Positions 44,368 through 54,765 of a stretch of DNA of 64,000 nucleotides are shown piece by piece. The stretch is from an uncultured Cellvibrionales bacterium. GTDB taxonomy: Bacteria; Pseudomonadota; Gammaproteobacteria; Pseudomonadales; Porticoccaceae. Numbering within the stretch: the first letter of the stretch is position 1; the number at the start of each line of letters is the position of its first letter. The stretch covers positions 183,461 to 247,460 of the forward strand of contig CAJXWQ010000001.1 in the NCBI GenBank assembly GCA_913062605.1, in the 5' to 3' direction. The translations under genes and the position numbers were made by a program. The notes under the pieces are model-generated. The model had not been told where the DNA came from. It made no database searches and was given only the letters and a program-made list of their open reading frames with translations.

Positions 44368-45492
44368 GTGGACAAGGAGTCCAAAGCAGCATTGATGCTG
44401 CATTTTCATCAAGGCTTATCAACGACTGATATTGGCAAACTCTACCAAGTATTTGGTTCTCTGGACGTTGTGTTATCGACAGGCTCAGAGCAGTGGCCAA
44501 AGGCGCTATCAAAAGAGTCACTATCAAAAGAGACGCTATCAAAAAGAGCCCGGCAAAGCCTCAACAGTTTATTGCGGGACAAAACAGCCTTAGAAGCTCG
44601 CGCCAATGACACATTAGCTTGGTGCCAAGCTAATGAGGTGCATTGCCTGAGTATTGTGGATCCGTTATTTCCACCGTTACTCAAAGAGATTGCTACACCC
44701 CCAACGCTGTTGTTTGTTCTAGGTGATGTTGGGCTGCTTTCTCTTCCCCAGATCGCTATTGTGGGCAGTCGTAATGCCACCGCCTCAGGACTTAATATTG
44801 CCTCAGAGTTTGCCAGAATGTTGGCAGGTAGTGGTTTTGCTATTACCAGTGGCATGGCGTTGGGCATTGATGGTGCAGCCCATATCGGTGCGCTTAAAAC
44901 GGGAAAAACAGTGGCGGTGCTTGGTACGGGACTAGATGTGGTCTACCCAAGACAACATCGTGAGCTATATCAGCAAATTCTTGATAATAGCGGCGTCATC
45001 ATCAGCGAATTTCTACCGGGCACACCTCCACTGCCCGCCAATTTTCCCCGACGAAACCGTGTCATCAGTGGACTCAGTCTCGGCACGATGGTGGTGGAAG
45101 CGGCTATCAGGAGCGGCTCTCTGATTACTGCCAGATATGCTATGGAGCAGGGTCGAGAAGTATTTGCTGTTCCGGGTTCTATTCATAATGTACTGAGTAA
45201 AGGCAGTCACCATCTGTTAAAGCAGGGGGCAACTCTGGTGGAATCAGCTCAGGATATTGTTGAGCAGTTAGGAGGAATGTTGGCTTATACGGAAATGGAG
45301 CCTAGCAATAAAAAAATAGGTAGTGATGAAAATGGCTCGCTCCTTGAAGCCTTGGGGTTTGACCCCGTAGATATTGATACTCTGGTAGAAAGAACCGGGC
45401 TGCCAATTGCCACACTCAACCACCAGCTGATATTGCTAGAACTCGACGGGGCGATTGAAAGTAGTCATGGGCGATATCATCGGCTGATGTAA
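44368..45492 (+). CDS. dprA: DNA-processing protein DprA/Smf
   Basis: QIAIVGSRNATASGLNIASEFARMLAGSGFAITSGMALGIDGAAHIGAL. Confidence 0.95.
   Translation: MDKESKAALMLHFHQGLSTTDIGKLYQVFGSLDVVLSTGSEQWPKALSKESLSKETLSKRARQSLNSLLRDKTALEARANDTLAWCQANEVHCLSIVDPLFPPLLKEIATPPTLLFVLGDVGLLSLPQIAIVGSRNATASGLNIASEFARMLAGSGFAITSGMALGIDGAAHIGALKTGKTVAVLGTGLDVVYPRQHRELYQQILDNSGVIISEFLPGTPPLPANFPRRNRVISGLSLGTMVVEAAIRSGSLITARYAMEQGREVFAVPGSIHNVLSKGSHHLLKQGATLVESAQDIVEQLGGMLAYTEMEPSNKKIGSDENGSLLEALGFDPVDIDTLVERTGLPIATLNHQLILLELDGAIESSHGRYHRLM
44506..44550 (+). repeat. 15-bp tandem repeat x3 inside dprA
   Basis: ctatcaaaagagtca / ctatcaaaagagacg / ctatcaaaaagagcc. Confidence 0.9.
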
Positions 45493-45552
45493 ATTATTGC
45501 CATAGATAGATTATTCGGGTAGCCTGCCCTGTTTTTCTGAGGGGACAAAACC

Positions 45553-46059
45553 ATGGGCAAACCCTTTATCGCGATATTAATGGGCTCTGATTCAGACCTT
45601 CCTGTGATGGAAGCCAGTTTCGAGATTTTGAAGAAATTTGATGTGCCTTTTGAAGTAAAGATTCTATCAGCGCATCGTACGCCTGAGGCGACACATAGCT
45701 ATGTTCAAGATGCCGATACCCGGGGCTGTGCGGCCTTTATTTGTGCTGCCGGCATGGCGGCCCACTTGGCAGGCGCCGTCTCGGCCAACACGCTGAGACC
45801 AGTGATTGGTGTACCGATCAATGCTTCTCTGGATGGCCTTGATGCACTGCTTTCTACGGTTCAAATGCCCGGGGGAATTCCTGTGGCTACGGTAGCAATC
45901 GGAAAAGCCGGCGCAAAAAATGCGGCGTACTTGGCAACGCAAATACTGGGTGTATCAGACCCCCAATTGCATCAGAAGCTACTTGATGAGCGTGCTGACA
46001 ATGCTCGCATCATTCTTGCAAAAGATACTGCTCTGCAAGAGAAGCTGAATAACGGCTGA
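45553..46059 (+). CDS. purE: 5-(carboxyamino)imidazole ribonucleotide mutase
   Basis: IAILMGSDSDLPVMEASFEILKKFDVPFEVKILSAHRTPE. Confidence 0.97.
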   Translation: MGKPFIAILMGSDSDLPVMEASFEILKKFDVPFEVKILSAHRTPEATHSYVQDADTRGCAAFICAAGMAAHLAGAVSANTLRPVIGVPINASLDGLDALLSTVQMPGGIPVATVAIGKAGAKNAAYLATQILGVSDPQLHQKLLDERADNARIILAKDTALQEKLNNG

Positions 46060-46070
46060 GCACAACCGTT

Positions 46071-46643
46071 ATGAGCCACCCCTACTATAGCCATCAACAT
46101 ATTGCCCAAGCCGCTGCTGTTTTAAACAGCAGCGGTGTTGTGGCTTATCCCACGGAAGCTGTTTGGGGGCTGGGTTGTGACCCATTTTGTGCAACAGCGG
46201 TTGAAAGAATATTGGCGATGAAACGTCGAGGCCGAGGAATGGGCCTTATTCTTATCGCGGCATCTATTCATCAGTTCCAACCATTTTTGGTGGGTTTGTT
46301 ACCAGAATACCGAGATCAGTTAGATGCTAGCTGGCCTGGCGCTCAAACCTGGCTTGTTCCCAATAATCATGTAGCACCCCCATGGATTACAGGGGGCCAG
46401 GATACACTGGCTCTTCGAGTGACAGATCATCCTGTTTCTGTGGCATTGTGTCGAAAATTTGGTGGGCCTCTAGTGTCCACATCAGCGAACCCCCACGGCT
46501 TGCCACCAGCTAAAAGTATATTGAAAGTAAATTTGTACTTTCGAGACAAGCTTGATTATCTGGTACCGGGGTCGTTGGGCAAGAGTAGGAACCCTACCCC
46601 CATTAAGCATTTAGTCACCGGTGAAACACTACGTTCAGGATAG
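46071..46643 (+). CDS. tsaC: threonylcarbamoyl-AMP synthase (TsaC/YrdC)
   Basis: GVVAYPTEAVWGLGCDPFCATAVERILAMKRR; SANPHGLPPAKS. Confidence 0.93.
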   Translation: MSHPYYSHQHIAQAAAVLNSSGVVAYPTEAVWGLGCDPFCATAVERILAMKRRGRGMGLILIAASIHQFQPFLVGLLPEYRDQLDASWPGAQTWLVPNNHVAPPWITGGQDTLALRVTDHPVSVALCRKFGGPLVSTSANPHGLPPAKSILKVNLYFRDKLDYLVPGSLGKSRNPTPIKHLVTGETLRSG

Positions 46644-46705
46644 AGGTGTTTGTTTAGCCATCCTATCCTAGGCTATTCTTGGGCCTTTTTTTCCAAACCC
46701 TTTAA

Positions 46706-47623
<918 letters not shown>

Positions 47624-47629
47624 CCCTCT

Positions 47630-47677
47630 TTAGATCATGACAAGTATTGAGCTTTAGATAATGACAAGTATAGAGCG
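47630..47677 (+). repeat. 24-bp tandem duplication between hemF and aroE
   Basis: ttagatcatgacaagtattgagct / ttagataatgacaagtatagagcg (3 mismatches). Confidence 0.88.
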
Positions 47678-47692
47678 TTAACAGGCCCAGCT

Positions 47693-48514
47693 ATGACCGA
47701 TAACTATGCCGTTTTTGGCAACCCTATAGAACACAGCCAATCCCCGGCTATCCACACAGCATTTGCTTCAGCAACAGGTGAAGATATCTGCTATCAAAAA
47801 CAACGGGTTGATGTGGGTGGGTTTACTGAAGCGGCAGATGCCTTTTTTACTGCGGGTGGTAAGGGGCTAAATATTACTGTGCCGTTTAAACAAGAGGCCT
47901 ATAGTTATGCCGCCAAGCTTACTGCTCGAGCTCGTCATGCCGGTGCCGTGAATACGTTGAGTTTGCAGGAAGATGGCACCGTGCTGGGTGATACCACAGA
48001 CGGTATTGGCATGGTTCGAGACATGGCGGGCAACCTGGGCTGGCAAATTAAAGCTAAGAAGGTCTTGGTACTTGGTGCGGGGGGTGCAGTACGTGGGGTA
48101 CTTGAACCGTTACTTGAATTGTTGCCGCAGCATGTAGTGATTGCCAACCGGACCATAGATAAAGCCTTACAGTTATCGAAAGGTTTTGCCGAAAAGGGTT
48201 ACTTGCTGGGCTGCGGTTTTGATATGTTGCCAGGACAGCAGTTTGATCTGGTCATTAATGGCACGAGCGCCAGCTTGTCCGGAGACCTCCCCCCCCTGCC
48301 TGATGAGCTTTTGGCAGAAAATGCGAACTGCTATGACATGATGTACGGTGCGGAACCAACAGTATTTATGGCATGGGCTAAACGGCATGGAGCGAGTGGT
48401 GTTGCCGATGGTTTGGGTATGCTGGTCGAGCAGGCTGCAGAATCTTTCCATGTTTGGCGTGGAGTCAAGCCGGAAACCAAAACGGTGATTGCTGATCTTA
48501 GATGTAGATTGTAA
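47693..48514 (+). CDS. aroE: shikimate dehydrogenase
   Basis: YAVFGNPIEHSQSPAIHTAFA; GLNITVPFK; GAGGAVRGVL. Confidence 0.96.
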   Translation: MTDNYAVFGNPIEHSQSPAIHTAFASATGEDICYQKQRVDVGGFTEAADAFFTAGGKGLNITVPFKQEAYSYAAKLTARARHAGAVNTLSLQEDGTVLGDTTDGIGMVRDMAGNLGWQIKAKKVLVLGAGGAVRGVLEPLLELLPQHVVIANRTIDKALQLSKGFAEKGYLLGCGFDMLPGQQFDLVINGTSASLSGDLPPLPDELLAENANCYDMMYGAEPTVFMAWAKRHGASGVADGLGMLVEQAAESFHVWRGVKPETKTVIADLRCRL

Positions 48515-48532
48515 TTTGTGAGGGTGTAGCGC

Positions 48533-48856
48533 ATGAAAAAATTGTTTGGAAAACTTGTTGTGCTTGTCGGGTTATCTCTATGGGTTAGCTCACCATTGTT
48601 TGCTGCAGAAGCATTGTGGATCGATGTTCGATCGGCATCTGAATATGAATCAGGACATTTGCCTCAGGCTATAAATATCCCCCACATAGAAATTGCAGAG
48701 CGAATCACAGAGCTTGCTCCAGACAAAAAGACTCCGATTAAGCTCTATTGCGGCAGTGGTCGCCGGGCGGGCGTCGCCCAGTGGGAGCTAGAGGGCATGG
48801 GGTATTTTAATACCAGTAATGAAGGCGGCTACAAAGATTTGTTAGAGAGCAAATAG
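48533..48856 (+). CDS. secreted rhodanese-like protein (PspE-like)
   Basis: Signal peptide; LWIDVRSASEYESGHLPQAINIPH; LYCGSGRRAGVA active-site loop. Confidence 0.87.
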   Translation: MKKLFGKLVVLVGLSLWVSSPLFAAEALWIDVRSASEYESGHLPQAINIPHIEIAERITELAPDKKTPIKLYCGSGRRAGVAQWELEGMGYFNTSNEGGYKDLLESK

Positions 48857-48876
48857 CGCTCAGTTTTTGGCCCAAA

Positions 48877-49443
48877 TCATTCCACCGCATTGCGCCAATC
48901 ACCGGCCTGTTCGGCCAAATATTGGTCTTTAAGTTTTACGTAGTTTTGTGGTGAGTAGGTAAAGAATTTTCGCTCAGCGTCTGAGGCGGTACGCAATAAC
49001 CGACAGGGATTGCCTACGTAGAGGTTGCCGCTTTCCAGTCGTTTTCCGGGGGGAACCACCGTTCCCGCACCGATAATTACCTCGTCTTCCACGATAGCAC
49101 CATCATTAACAATCGCACCATTCCCCACCAGAATCCGGCTACCTAAAGTACACCCATGTAAAATGGCGCCATGACCAATAATAACGTCATCGCCAATGGT
49201 GAGCGGCCAGCCGCCCGGGTTAAAGTCACTGGCGTGGGTGATATGTAGTACGGCTCTGTCTTGTACGTTGGAGCGGTTGCCCACAGAAATATTGTGCATA
49301 TCGCCCCGGATGACTGCGCCAGGCCATACAGAGACATCATCACCTAAGGTAACATCGCCAATCACGGTGGCTGCGGGGTCAATATAAACCTTGTTTCCCA
49401 GAGTTGGAGTGATGCCTTTGTGAGATCTAATATTGTCGGTCAT
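48877..49443 (-). CDS. gamma-carbonic anhydrase family protein (YrdA-like)
   Basis: AATVIGDVTLGDDVSVWPGAVIRGDMHNISVGNRSNVQDRAVLHITH hexapeptide repeats. Confidence 0.92.
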   Translation of the reverse strand: MTDNIRSHKGITPTLGNKVYIDPAATVIGDVTLGDDVSVWPGAVIRGDMHNISVGNRSNVQDRAVLHITHASDFNPGGWPLTIGDDVIIGHGAILHGCTLGSRILVGNGAIVNDGAIVEDEVIIGAGTVVPPGKRLESGNLYVGNPCRLLRTASDAERKFFTYSPQNYVKLKDQYLAEQAGDWRNAVE

Positions 49444-49560
49444 GATACGGTTCCGTGATCAGTGATACTTAACGTTATAATAGCCATACCTCCAGAAGCC
49501 TCAAGTCATTTTGGTGCTTCAGTGGCTCAGAGTATTTTAATTTAAATTAGAAGATCCCTT

Positions 49561-49806
49561 ATGTTTAAAGCTCAAAAACGTTTTATTGCCGGAGCGGTCT
49601 GTCCTAGATGCAGTGAAATGGATAAGTTGACGGTGTTCAGTGAAGACGGCAAGGATTTCCGTGAATGTGTGAGCTGTGGTTTTAAGGAACAGATGTTTCT
49701 ACAGAGTGCACCTAAAGAGCTAGAAACAAGGGTGAATCTTACCGAGGAAGAAAAGCTGGCCGAAACAAAACCGGTTAGGCTAGTTGACCCAGACAGCTCG
49801 AATTAG
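49561..49806 (+). CDS. YheV-like putative zinc-ribbon protein
   Basis: RFIAGAVCPRCSEMDKLTVFSEDGKDFRECVSCGFKE; two CxxC. Confidence 0.85.
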   Translation: MFKAQKRFIAGAVCPRCSEMDKLTVFSEDGKDFRECVSCGFKEQMFLQSAPKELETRVNLTEEEKLAETKPVRLVDPDSSN

Positions 49807-50459
49807 TGAATCATGATTCGGACAGACTGTCCGTTCAGTAGCAAATTGACCGAGAGGTTATCAACCAAGCACGGCCACCGTTGCAGGTCGTTTGCCCAGC
49901 GGTGGCTTCTATCTTCTTTACAAGCATCCGGGACAAATACCAAGTCGTGACTCTGTAAGTTATCCGTAATCAGGTGTACCGCCTGATCCAGCTGGTTGGC
50001 AAAAGGCTCTCCGATCAGGTGGTGGATAATGAGGTTTGAGCGAGTCATATCCATTGGCACCAAGGGAGTGTTATAGCAGGACATGAAGCGGTCATTGACT
50101 TCCTCAATCAACCGGTGAGCCAGATAGGATTCATCCATCAAAGCGTTTAGCCCTTCATGCCCTTCAATCAAACTGGGGGGTTGAATAAAGAACTCCTTCG
50201 CAATCGACATGACTGGCTCGGTATAGTCCGTTATGTCGCATTCATCGGCGATGGTATCGACAGCATCGATAAACTCAGGAACCTGGTCGATGTAGTGAAT
50301 AATGAAGTTGAGCAATGCTGGCACAATGTTTTGTGGGGGAAGCTGAACGGAATGGTGAAGATCGTTGGCTCTAACCTTTAATAGTAGGGCTAACTGGCTT
50401 GTGGTGTTCTCGTGAGCCCTAGCTGCGGCGATGGCTTGGCGAATGTTGACAGTATCCAT
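49803..50459 (-). CDS. conserved hypothetical protein
   Basis: 218 aa ORF with plausible composition, no recognised motif. Confidence 0.7.
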   Translation of the reverse strand: MDTVNIRQAIAAARAHENTTSQLALLLKVRANDLHHSVQLPPQNIVPALLNFIIHYIDQVPEFIDAVDTIADECDITDYTEPVMSIAKEFFIQPPSLIEGHEGLNALMDESYLAHRLIEEVNDRFMSCYNTPLVPMDMTRSNLIIHHLIGEPFANQLDQAVHLITDNLQSHDLVFVPDACKEDRSHRWANDLQRWPCLVDNLSVNLLLNGQSVRIMIH

Positions 50460-50530
50460 ATACCAAAGCTAGTTGAGCGGAGCAAAAAGGCAAAGAACAT
50501 CTTTGCATAAGAAGGCTATGTTTGTAATCG

Positions 50531-51856
50531 TCAGGTTTTGTTTGGAGCCCAAAGAGACTGGCGACTGTAATGAATAAACATGCCGCCCATGAGTAAACTA
50601 CGAATAACGAGAAAGCTGAGGTAGGCCAGCCAAAGGCCGTGGTTACCCAGAGGTTGAGAGAAATACCAGAGAGGTAGAAACAGGCCAAAGGCGGCCAGTA
50701 ACATAGTGTCTTGCATTGCTCGGGTTTTTCCGGTGCCAATAAAAATACCGTCAGCGGTAAAGCAGAGCAGCCCTGCCAAAGGCAAGGCTGTGAGCCATGG
50801 CCAATAAAGTCGGGTTGCAGTGGCCACCTCGGGAAGGTCGGTAAAAATGGCAATAATAGTGTTGGGGAAAAAGACGTAGGCTATGGTTGCTAAACAGGAA
50901 ATTCCCAGCCCCCAAAAAGTAACCTCCTTACAAATAGTATAAAATTCGTCGAGGTTGTTCGTGCCGATGGCGTGGCCAGTGAGTGATTCTGCGGCATGGG
51001 CAAACCCGTCTTGGGTATAGGCCACCAGTAATAGTAATTGCATTAAGATGGCATTGGCCGCGAGGATGCTGTCCCCCTGTCGAGCACCCTGAGCGGTGAA
51101 AAAAACCATGGTAAATACCAGGCAAGCCGTTCGGATAAACAGATGTCGGTTGACCCCGAGTAATTCTCGATAGCGATGCCACTGCCACAAATACGCGCGA
51201 TTAATCGATCCATGCATCTTCGACAGTTGTGTAGCAACCAACACTAATGCCAGAGCAAAACCAAATAATTCAGCAGTAAAAGATGCCCAGGCAGCCCCTT
51301 TGCTGTTCATGTCGAAGCCAACGATAAACAGAAAATCCAAACTGATGTTAGTCAGGTTTGTCAGCAGAACTAGCAGCAATGTAGCTTTGGCACGCTGCAA
51401 CCCTAGAAGCCAGCCCATGGCGCAGAGAGTGCCTAGGGTAGCCGGTGCAGCAAAAATGCGGATTTGGCAGTATTCAAAAGCAAGTATGCGAACCTCGTCG
51501 GAAGGCTTAATTAAATCGAGGACTGTTGTGAGTAAGGGTGCCTGGAATATCACTAGTATTAACCCCAGCAGTACAGCGAGTACCAGCGATTGAGCAAGTA
51601 ACTCCAGGCAGCGGTTATCGTCGCCGGCACCCCAGGCGCGCGCAGTTAGACCTGTGCTGCCCATTCGAAGAAAGGCAAATAGCCAAAAAAGCATGATCAA
51701 AACACTGCTGCCAGCAGCCACTGCGCCAAGGTAATGCGCGCGCGCTAAATGGCCCAAAATAGCTGTGTCTACAAGGCCTAGAAGAGGGATGCTCATGCTG
51801 GCTGCCGTCATAGGAAGAGCGATGGATAAAACCTTTTGGCGGTGTGTTTGATTCAT
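50531..51856 (-). CDS. MATE family efflux transporter (DinF-like)
   Basis: 12-TM pattern, LSIALPMTAASMSIPLLGLVDTAILGHL. Confidence 0.9.
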   Translation of the reverse strand: MNQTHRQKVLSIALPMTAASMSIPLLGLVDTAILGHLARAHYLGAVAAGSSVLIMLFWLFAFLRMGSTGLTARAWGAGDDNRCLELLAQSLVLAVLLGLILVIFQAPLLTTVLDLIKPSDEVRILAFEYCQIRIFAAPATLGTLCAMGWLLGLQRAKATLLLVLLTNLTNISLDFLFIVGFDMNSKGAAWASFTAELFGFALALVLVATQLSKMHGSINRAYLWQWHRYRELLGVNRHLFIRTACLVFTMVFFTAQGARQGDSILAANAILMQLLLLVAYTQDGFAHAAESLTGHAIGTNNLDEFYTICKEVTFWGLGISCLATIAYVFFPNTIIAIFTDLPEVATATRLYWPWLTALPLAGLLCFTADGIFIGTGKTRAMQDTMLLAAFGLFLPLWYFSQPLGNHGLWLAYLSFLVIRSLLMGGMFIHYSRQSLWAPNKT

Positions 51857-52030
51857 GACATGGATGCCTAGTGTAGAGCCATATTCTGACAGAAAGGTTG
51901 ATTGATGGTGTAGAGGGGTAATACTAAAGTCTGATATACTCAGGTGGTGTCCCCTGCAAGATGTCGTGTATCGCGACTATTTTTCAGGGGATTAATAAAT
52001 ATAAACAATAACTAATTTGGAGATAGGGCG

Positions 52031-53179
52031 ATGTCAAGAAGAGCAAATATGCTTTTCGCGCTTGTGCTTGCCCCTGTAATGTCACTTGCCGCTTCAGGCA
52101 AAGTACTCGCAGAAGAAGCTCAGCGTTGGGCAGTTAATATGCCTAGGGGGGTAACCTCGGTAAGCAACGCAATTTACGATATCCACATGATCGCTTTCTG
52201 GATCTGTGTGGTTATTGGTATCGGCGTTTTTGGTGTGATGTTTTACAGCATGTATGCACACCGCAAGTCACGCGGTGCTGTAGCAGCAAACTTTCACGAA
52301 AATACAACGGCTGAAGTTGTCTGGACCATCATTCCAGCACTGATACTGATTGTGATGTGCATACCAGCAACCAGTACGCTGTTAAAAGTGTATGACACAT
52401 CAGAAGCTGAGATGGATATTAAAATCACCGCTTATCAGTGGAAGTGGCAGTATGAGTACCTCGGTGAAGAAGTTGTCTTCATGAGTGAGCTGGCCACACC
52501 AGAAACTGAAATTTATAACACAGCGCCTAAAAGCCAATACTATCTCCAGGAAGTTTCCGAGCCACTGGTCATTCCTGTTAATACCAAGGTTCGCTTCCTA
52601 ATCACAGCTAAAGATGTGATCCACTCCTGGTGGGTTCCAGACTTTGCCGTAAAGAAAGATGCGATTCCCGGTATGGTTAATGAGACCTGGACCTCTGTCG
52701 ACGAGCCGGGTGTTTACCGTGGTGAGTGTGCTGAGCTTTGTGGTCAAGGCCATGCCTTTATGCCGATTGTGGTGAATGTTCTCGAAAAAGAAGAGTACAA
52801 CGCCTGGTTAAGTGAGAAGAAAATCGAGGTTGCAGCCATTCGTGAGCTGACGAAGAAAACCTTCACGCTTGACGAATTGATGGCCAAGGGTGAAGAAGCC
52901 TACAACCGCTCGTGTGCATCTTGTCACATGGCAAACGGTGAAGGTATTCCGGGTGTATTCCCAGGTCTGAAAGGCAGTGCTGTTGCTACTGGTGATATTA
53001 GCAAGCATCTAGATATGGTTGTTAATGGTGTAGCCGGTACAGCTATGCAAGCATTTGGTGGTCAGCTTTCAGAAGTGGATCTGGCGGCCATCATTACTTA
53101 TGAGCGTAATGCTTGGGGTAATGACACAGGTGATGCGGTTCAGCCCATCGATGTTCTCAAATTCAAACAAGGCCAATAA
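52031..53179 (+). CDS. coxB: cytochrome c oxidase subunit II with C-terminal cytochrome c domain
   Basis: AYQWKWQYEY, CAELCGQGHAFMPIVV CuA site, CASCH heme motif. Confidence 0.96.
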   Translation: MSRRANMLFALVLAPVMSLAASGKVLAEEAQRWAVNMPRGVTSVSNAIYDIHMIAFWICVVIGIGVFGVMFYSMYAHRKSRGAVAANFHENTTAEVVWTIIPALILIVMCIPATSTLLKVYDTSEAEMDIKITAYQWKWQYEYLGEEVVFMSELATPETEIYNTAPKSQYYLQEVSEPLVIPVNTKVRFLITAKDVIHSWWVPDFAVKKDAIPGMVNETWTSVDEPGVYRGECAELCGQGHAFMPIVVNVLEKEEYNAWLSEKKIEVAAIRELTKKTFTLDELMAKGEEAYNRSCASCHMANGEGIPGVFPGLKGSAVATGDISKHLDMVVNGVAGTAMQAFGGQLSEVDLAAIITYERNAWGNDTGDAVQPIDVLKFKQGQ

Positions 53180-53193
53180 GGGAGGATTAAGTC

Positions 53194-54747
53194 ATGGCAC
53201 ACGGTCCCGCTAAAGGTATTGGCCGCTGGCTTTTTACCACTAACCACAAGGACATCGGTACGCTTTACCTCTGGTTCAGCTTTGCGATGTTCCTGTTGGG
53301 TGGAAGTTTTGCAATGATTATCCGCGCCGAGTTATTCGAGCCCGGCATGCAAATTATTCGACCTGAATTTTTTAACCAAATGACAACCATGCATGGTTTG
53401 GTGATGGTGTTTGGTGCCATCATGCCAGCGTTTGTAGGCTTGGCTAACTGGATGATTCCGATGATGATCGGAGCGCCAGATATGGCTTTGCCTCGCATGA
53501 ATAACCTGAGCTTCTGGATTCTGCCATTTGCGTTTGCGCTGATGGCATCCACTCTGTTCATGGAAGGAGGTGCGCCTAATTTTGGGTGGACTTTCTATGC
53601 GCCGCTATCAACCACCTATGCTCCTGACACAGTGAACTTCTTTATTTTTGCTGTTCACATTATGGGGGCCTCGTCCATCATGGGTTCTATCAACATTATT
53701 GCCACAGTGCTGAATATGAGAGCACCTGGTATGACGTTGATGAAAATGCCGATGTTTGTATGGACCTGGCTAATTACTGCCTTCCTGCTCATTGCGGTTA
53801 TGCCCGTACTGGCTGGTGCAGTAACTATGATGTTAATGGACATCAACTTCGGTACCAGCTTCTTCGATGCTGCTGGTGGTGGTGATCCTGTCTTGTTCCA
53901 GCACGTATTCTGGTTCTTTGGGCACCCTGAGGTGTACATCATTATCCTGCCGGCATTTGGTGTGATTTCTCATATCATTCCGACCTTTAGCCGTAAGCCA
54001 TTATTTGGTTACAGCTCTATGGTGTATGCAACGGCTTCCATTGCCTTCCTGTCCTTTATTGTTTGGGCTCACCACATGTTCTTGGTGGGTATGCCAATCG
54101 GTGGTGAGTTGTACTTTATGTACGCCACGATGCTGATTGCAATACCAACTGCGGCGAAGGTCTTTAACTGGATATCCACGATGTTCCGTGGCTCCATGAC
54201 CTTTGAAACCCCGATGTTATTTGCTATCGCCTTTGTGATTTTGTTTACCATTGGTGGGTTTACCGGCGTTATGGTGGCAATCGCGCCAGCGGATGTGCAG
54301 TACCACGATAGCTATTTCGTGGTTGCTCACTTCCACTATGTGATGGTGGCAGGTGCGGTGTTCTCTGGGACGGCTGCAGTCTATTATTGGCTACCCAAGT
54401 GGTGCGGAAGAATGTACGACGAGAGCATGGCTAAGGTGCAGTTCTGGGTGTCCTTTGTCGGTTTCAATGTAACGTTTTTCCCTCAGCACTTTTTAGGGCT
54501 GGCAGGAATGCCACGTCGTTATGCCGACTATGCATTGCAGTTTTCTGACTGGAACATGGTCTCCAGTATTGGGGCGTTTATGTACGGTGCCTCACAACTG
54601 TTATTCCTGTTTATTGTTATCCGGACGATCAGATCGGGCACGCCAGTAAGCGAGCCCAAGGTCTGGGAAGGTGCAGAAGGTCTTGAGTGGACATTGGCTA
54701 CTCCAGTGCCCTACCACACCTTTAGTACTCCTCCGGAAGTGAAGTAA
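53194..54747 (+). CDS. ctaD: cytochrome c oxidase subunit I
   Basis: TTNHKDIGTLYLWF; HVFWFFGHPEVYIIILPAFG; YHDSYFVVAHFHYVM. Confidence 0.98.
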   Translation: MAHGPAKGIGRWLFTTNHKDIGTLYLWFSFAMFLLGGSFAMIIRAELFEPGMQIIRPEFFNQMTTMHGLVMVFGAIMPAFVGLANWMIPMMIGAPDMALPRMNNLSFWILPFAFALMASTLFMEGGAPNFGWTFYAPLSTTYAPDTVNFFIFAVHIMGASSIMGSINIIATVLNMRAPGMTLMKMPMFVWTWLITAFLLIAVMPVLAGAVTMMLMDINFGTSFFDAAGGGDPVLFQHVFWFFGHPEVYIIILPAFGVISHIIPTFSRKPLFGYSSMVYATASIAFLSFIVWAHHMFLVGMPIGGELYFMYATMLIAIPTAAKVFNWISTMFRGSMTFETPMLFAIAFVILFTIGGFTGVMVAIAPADVQYHDSYFVVAHFHYVMVAGAVFSGTAAVYYWLPKWCGRMYDESMAKVQFWVSFVGFNVTFFPQHFLGLAGMPRRYADYALQFSDWNMVSSIGAFMYGASQLLFLFIVIRTIRSGTPVSEPKVWEGAEGLEWTLATPVPYHTFSTPPEVK

Positions 54748-54765
54748 CAGGTAAAGGAAGAGAAG

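Noticed and set aside
51730-51740. GCGCGCGC run in the MATE gene as Z-DNA element
   Set aside because: Too short (4 dinucleotides) and coding; not distinguishable from chance
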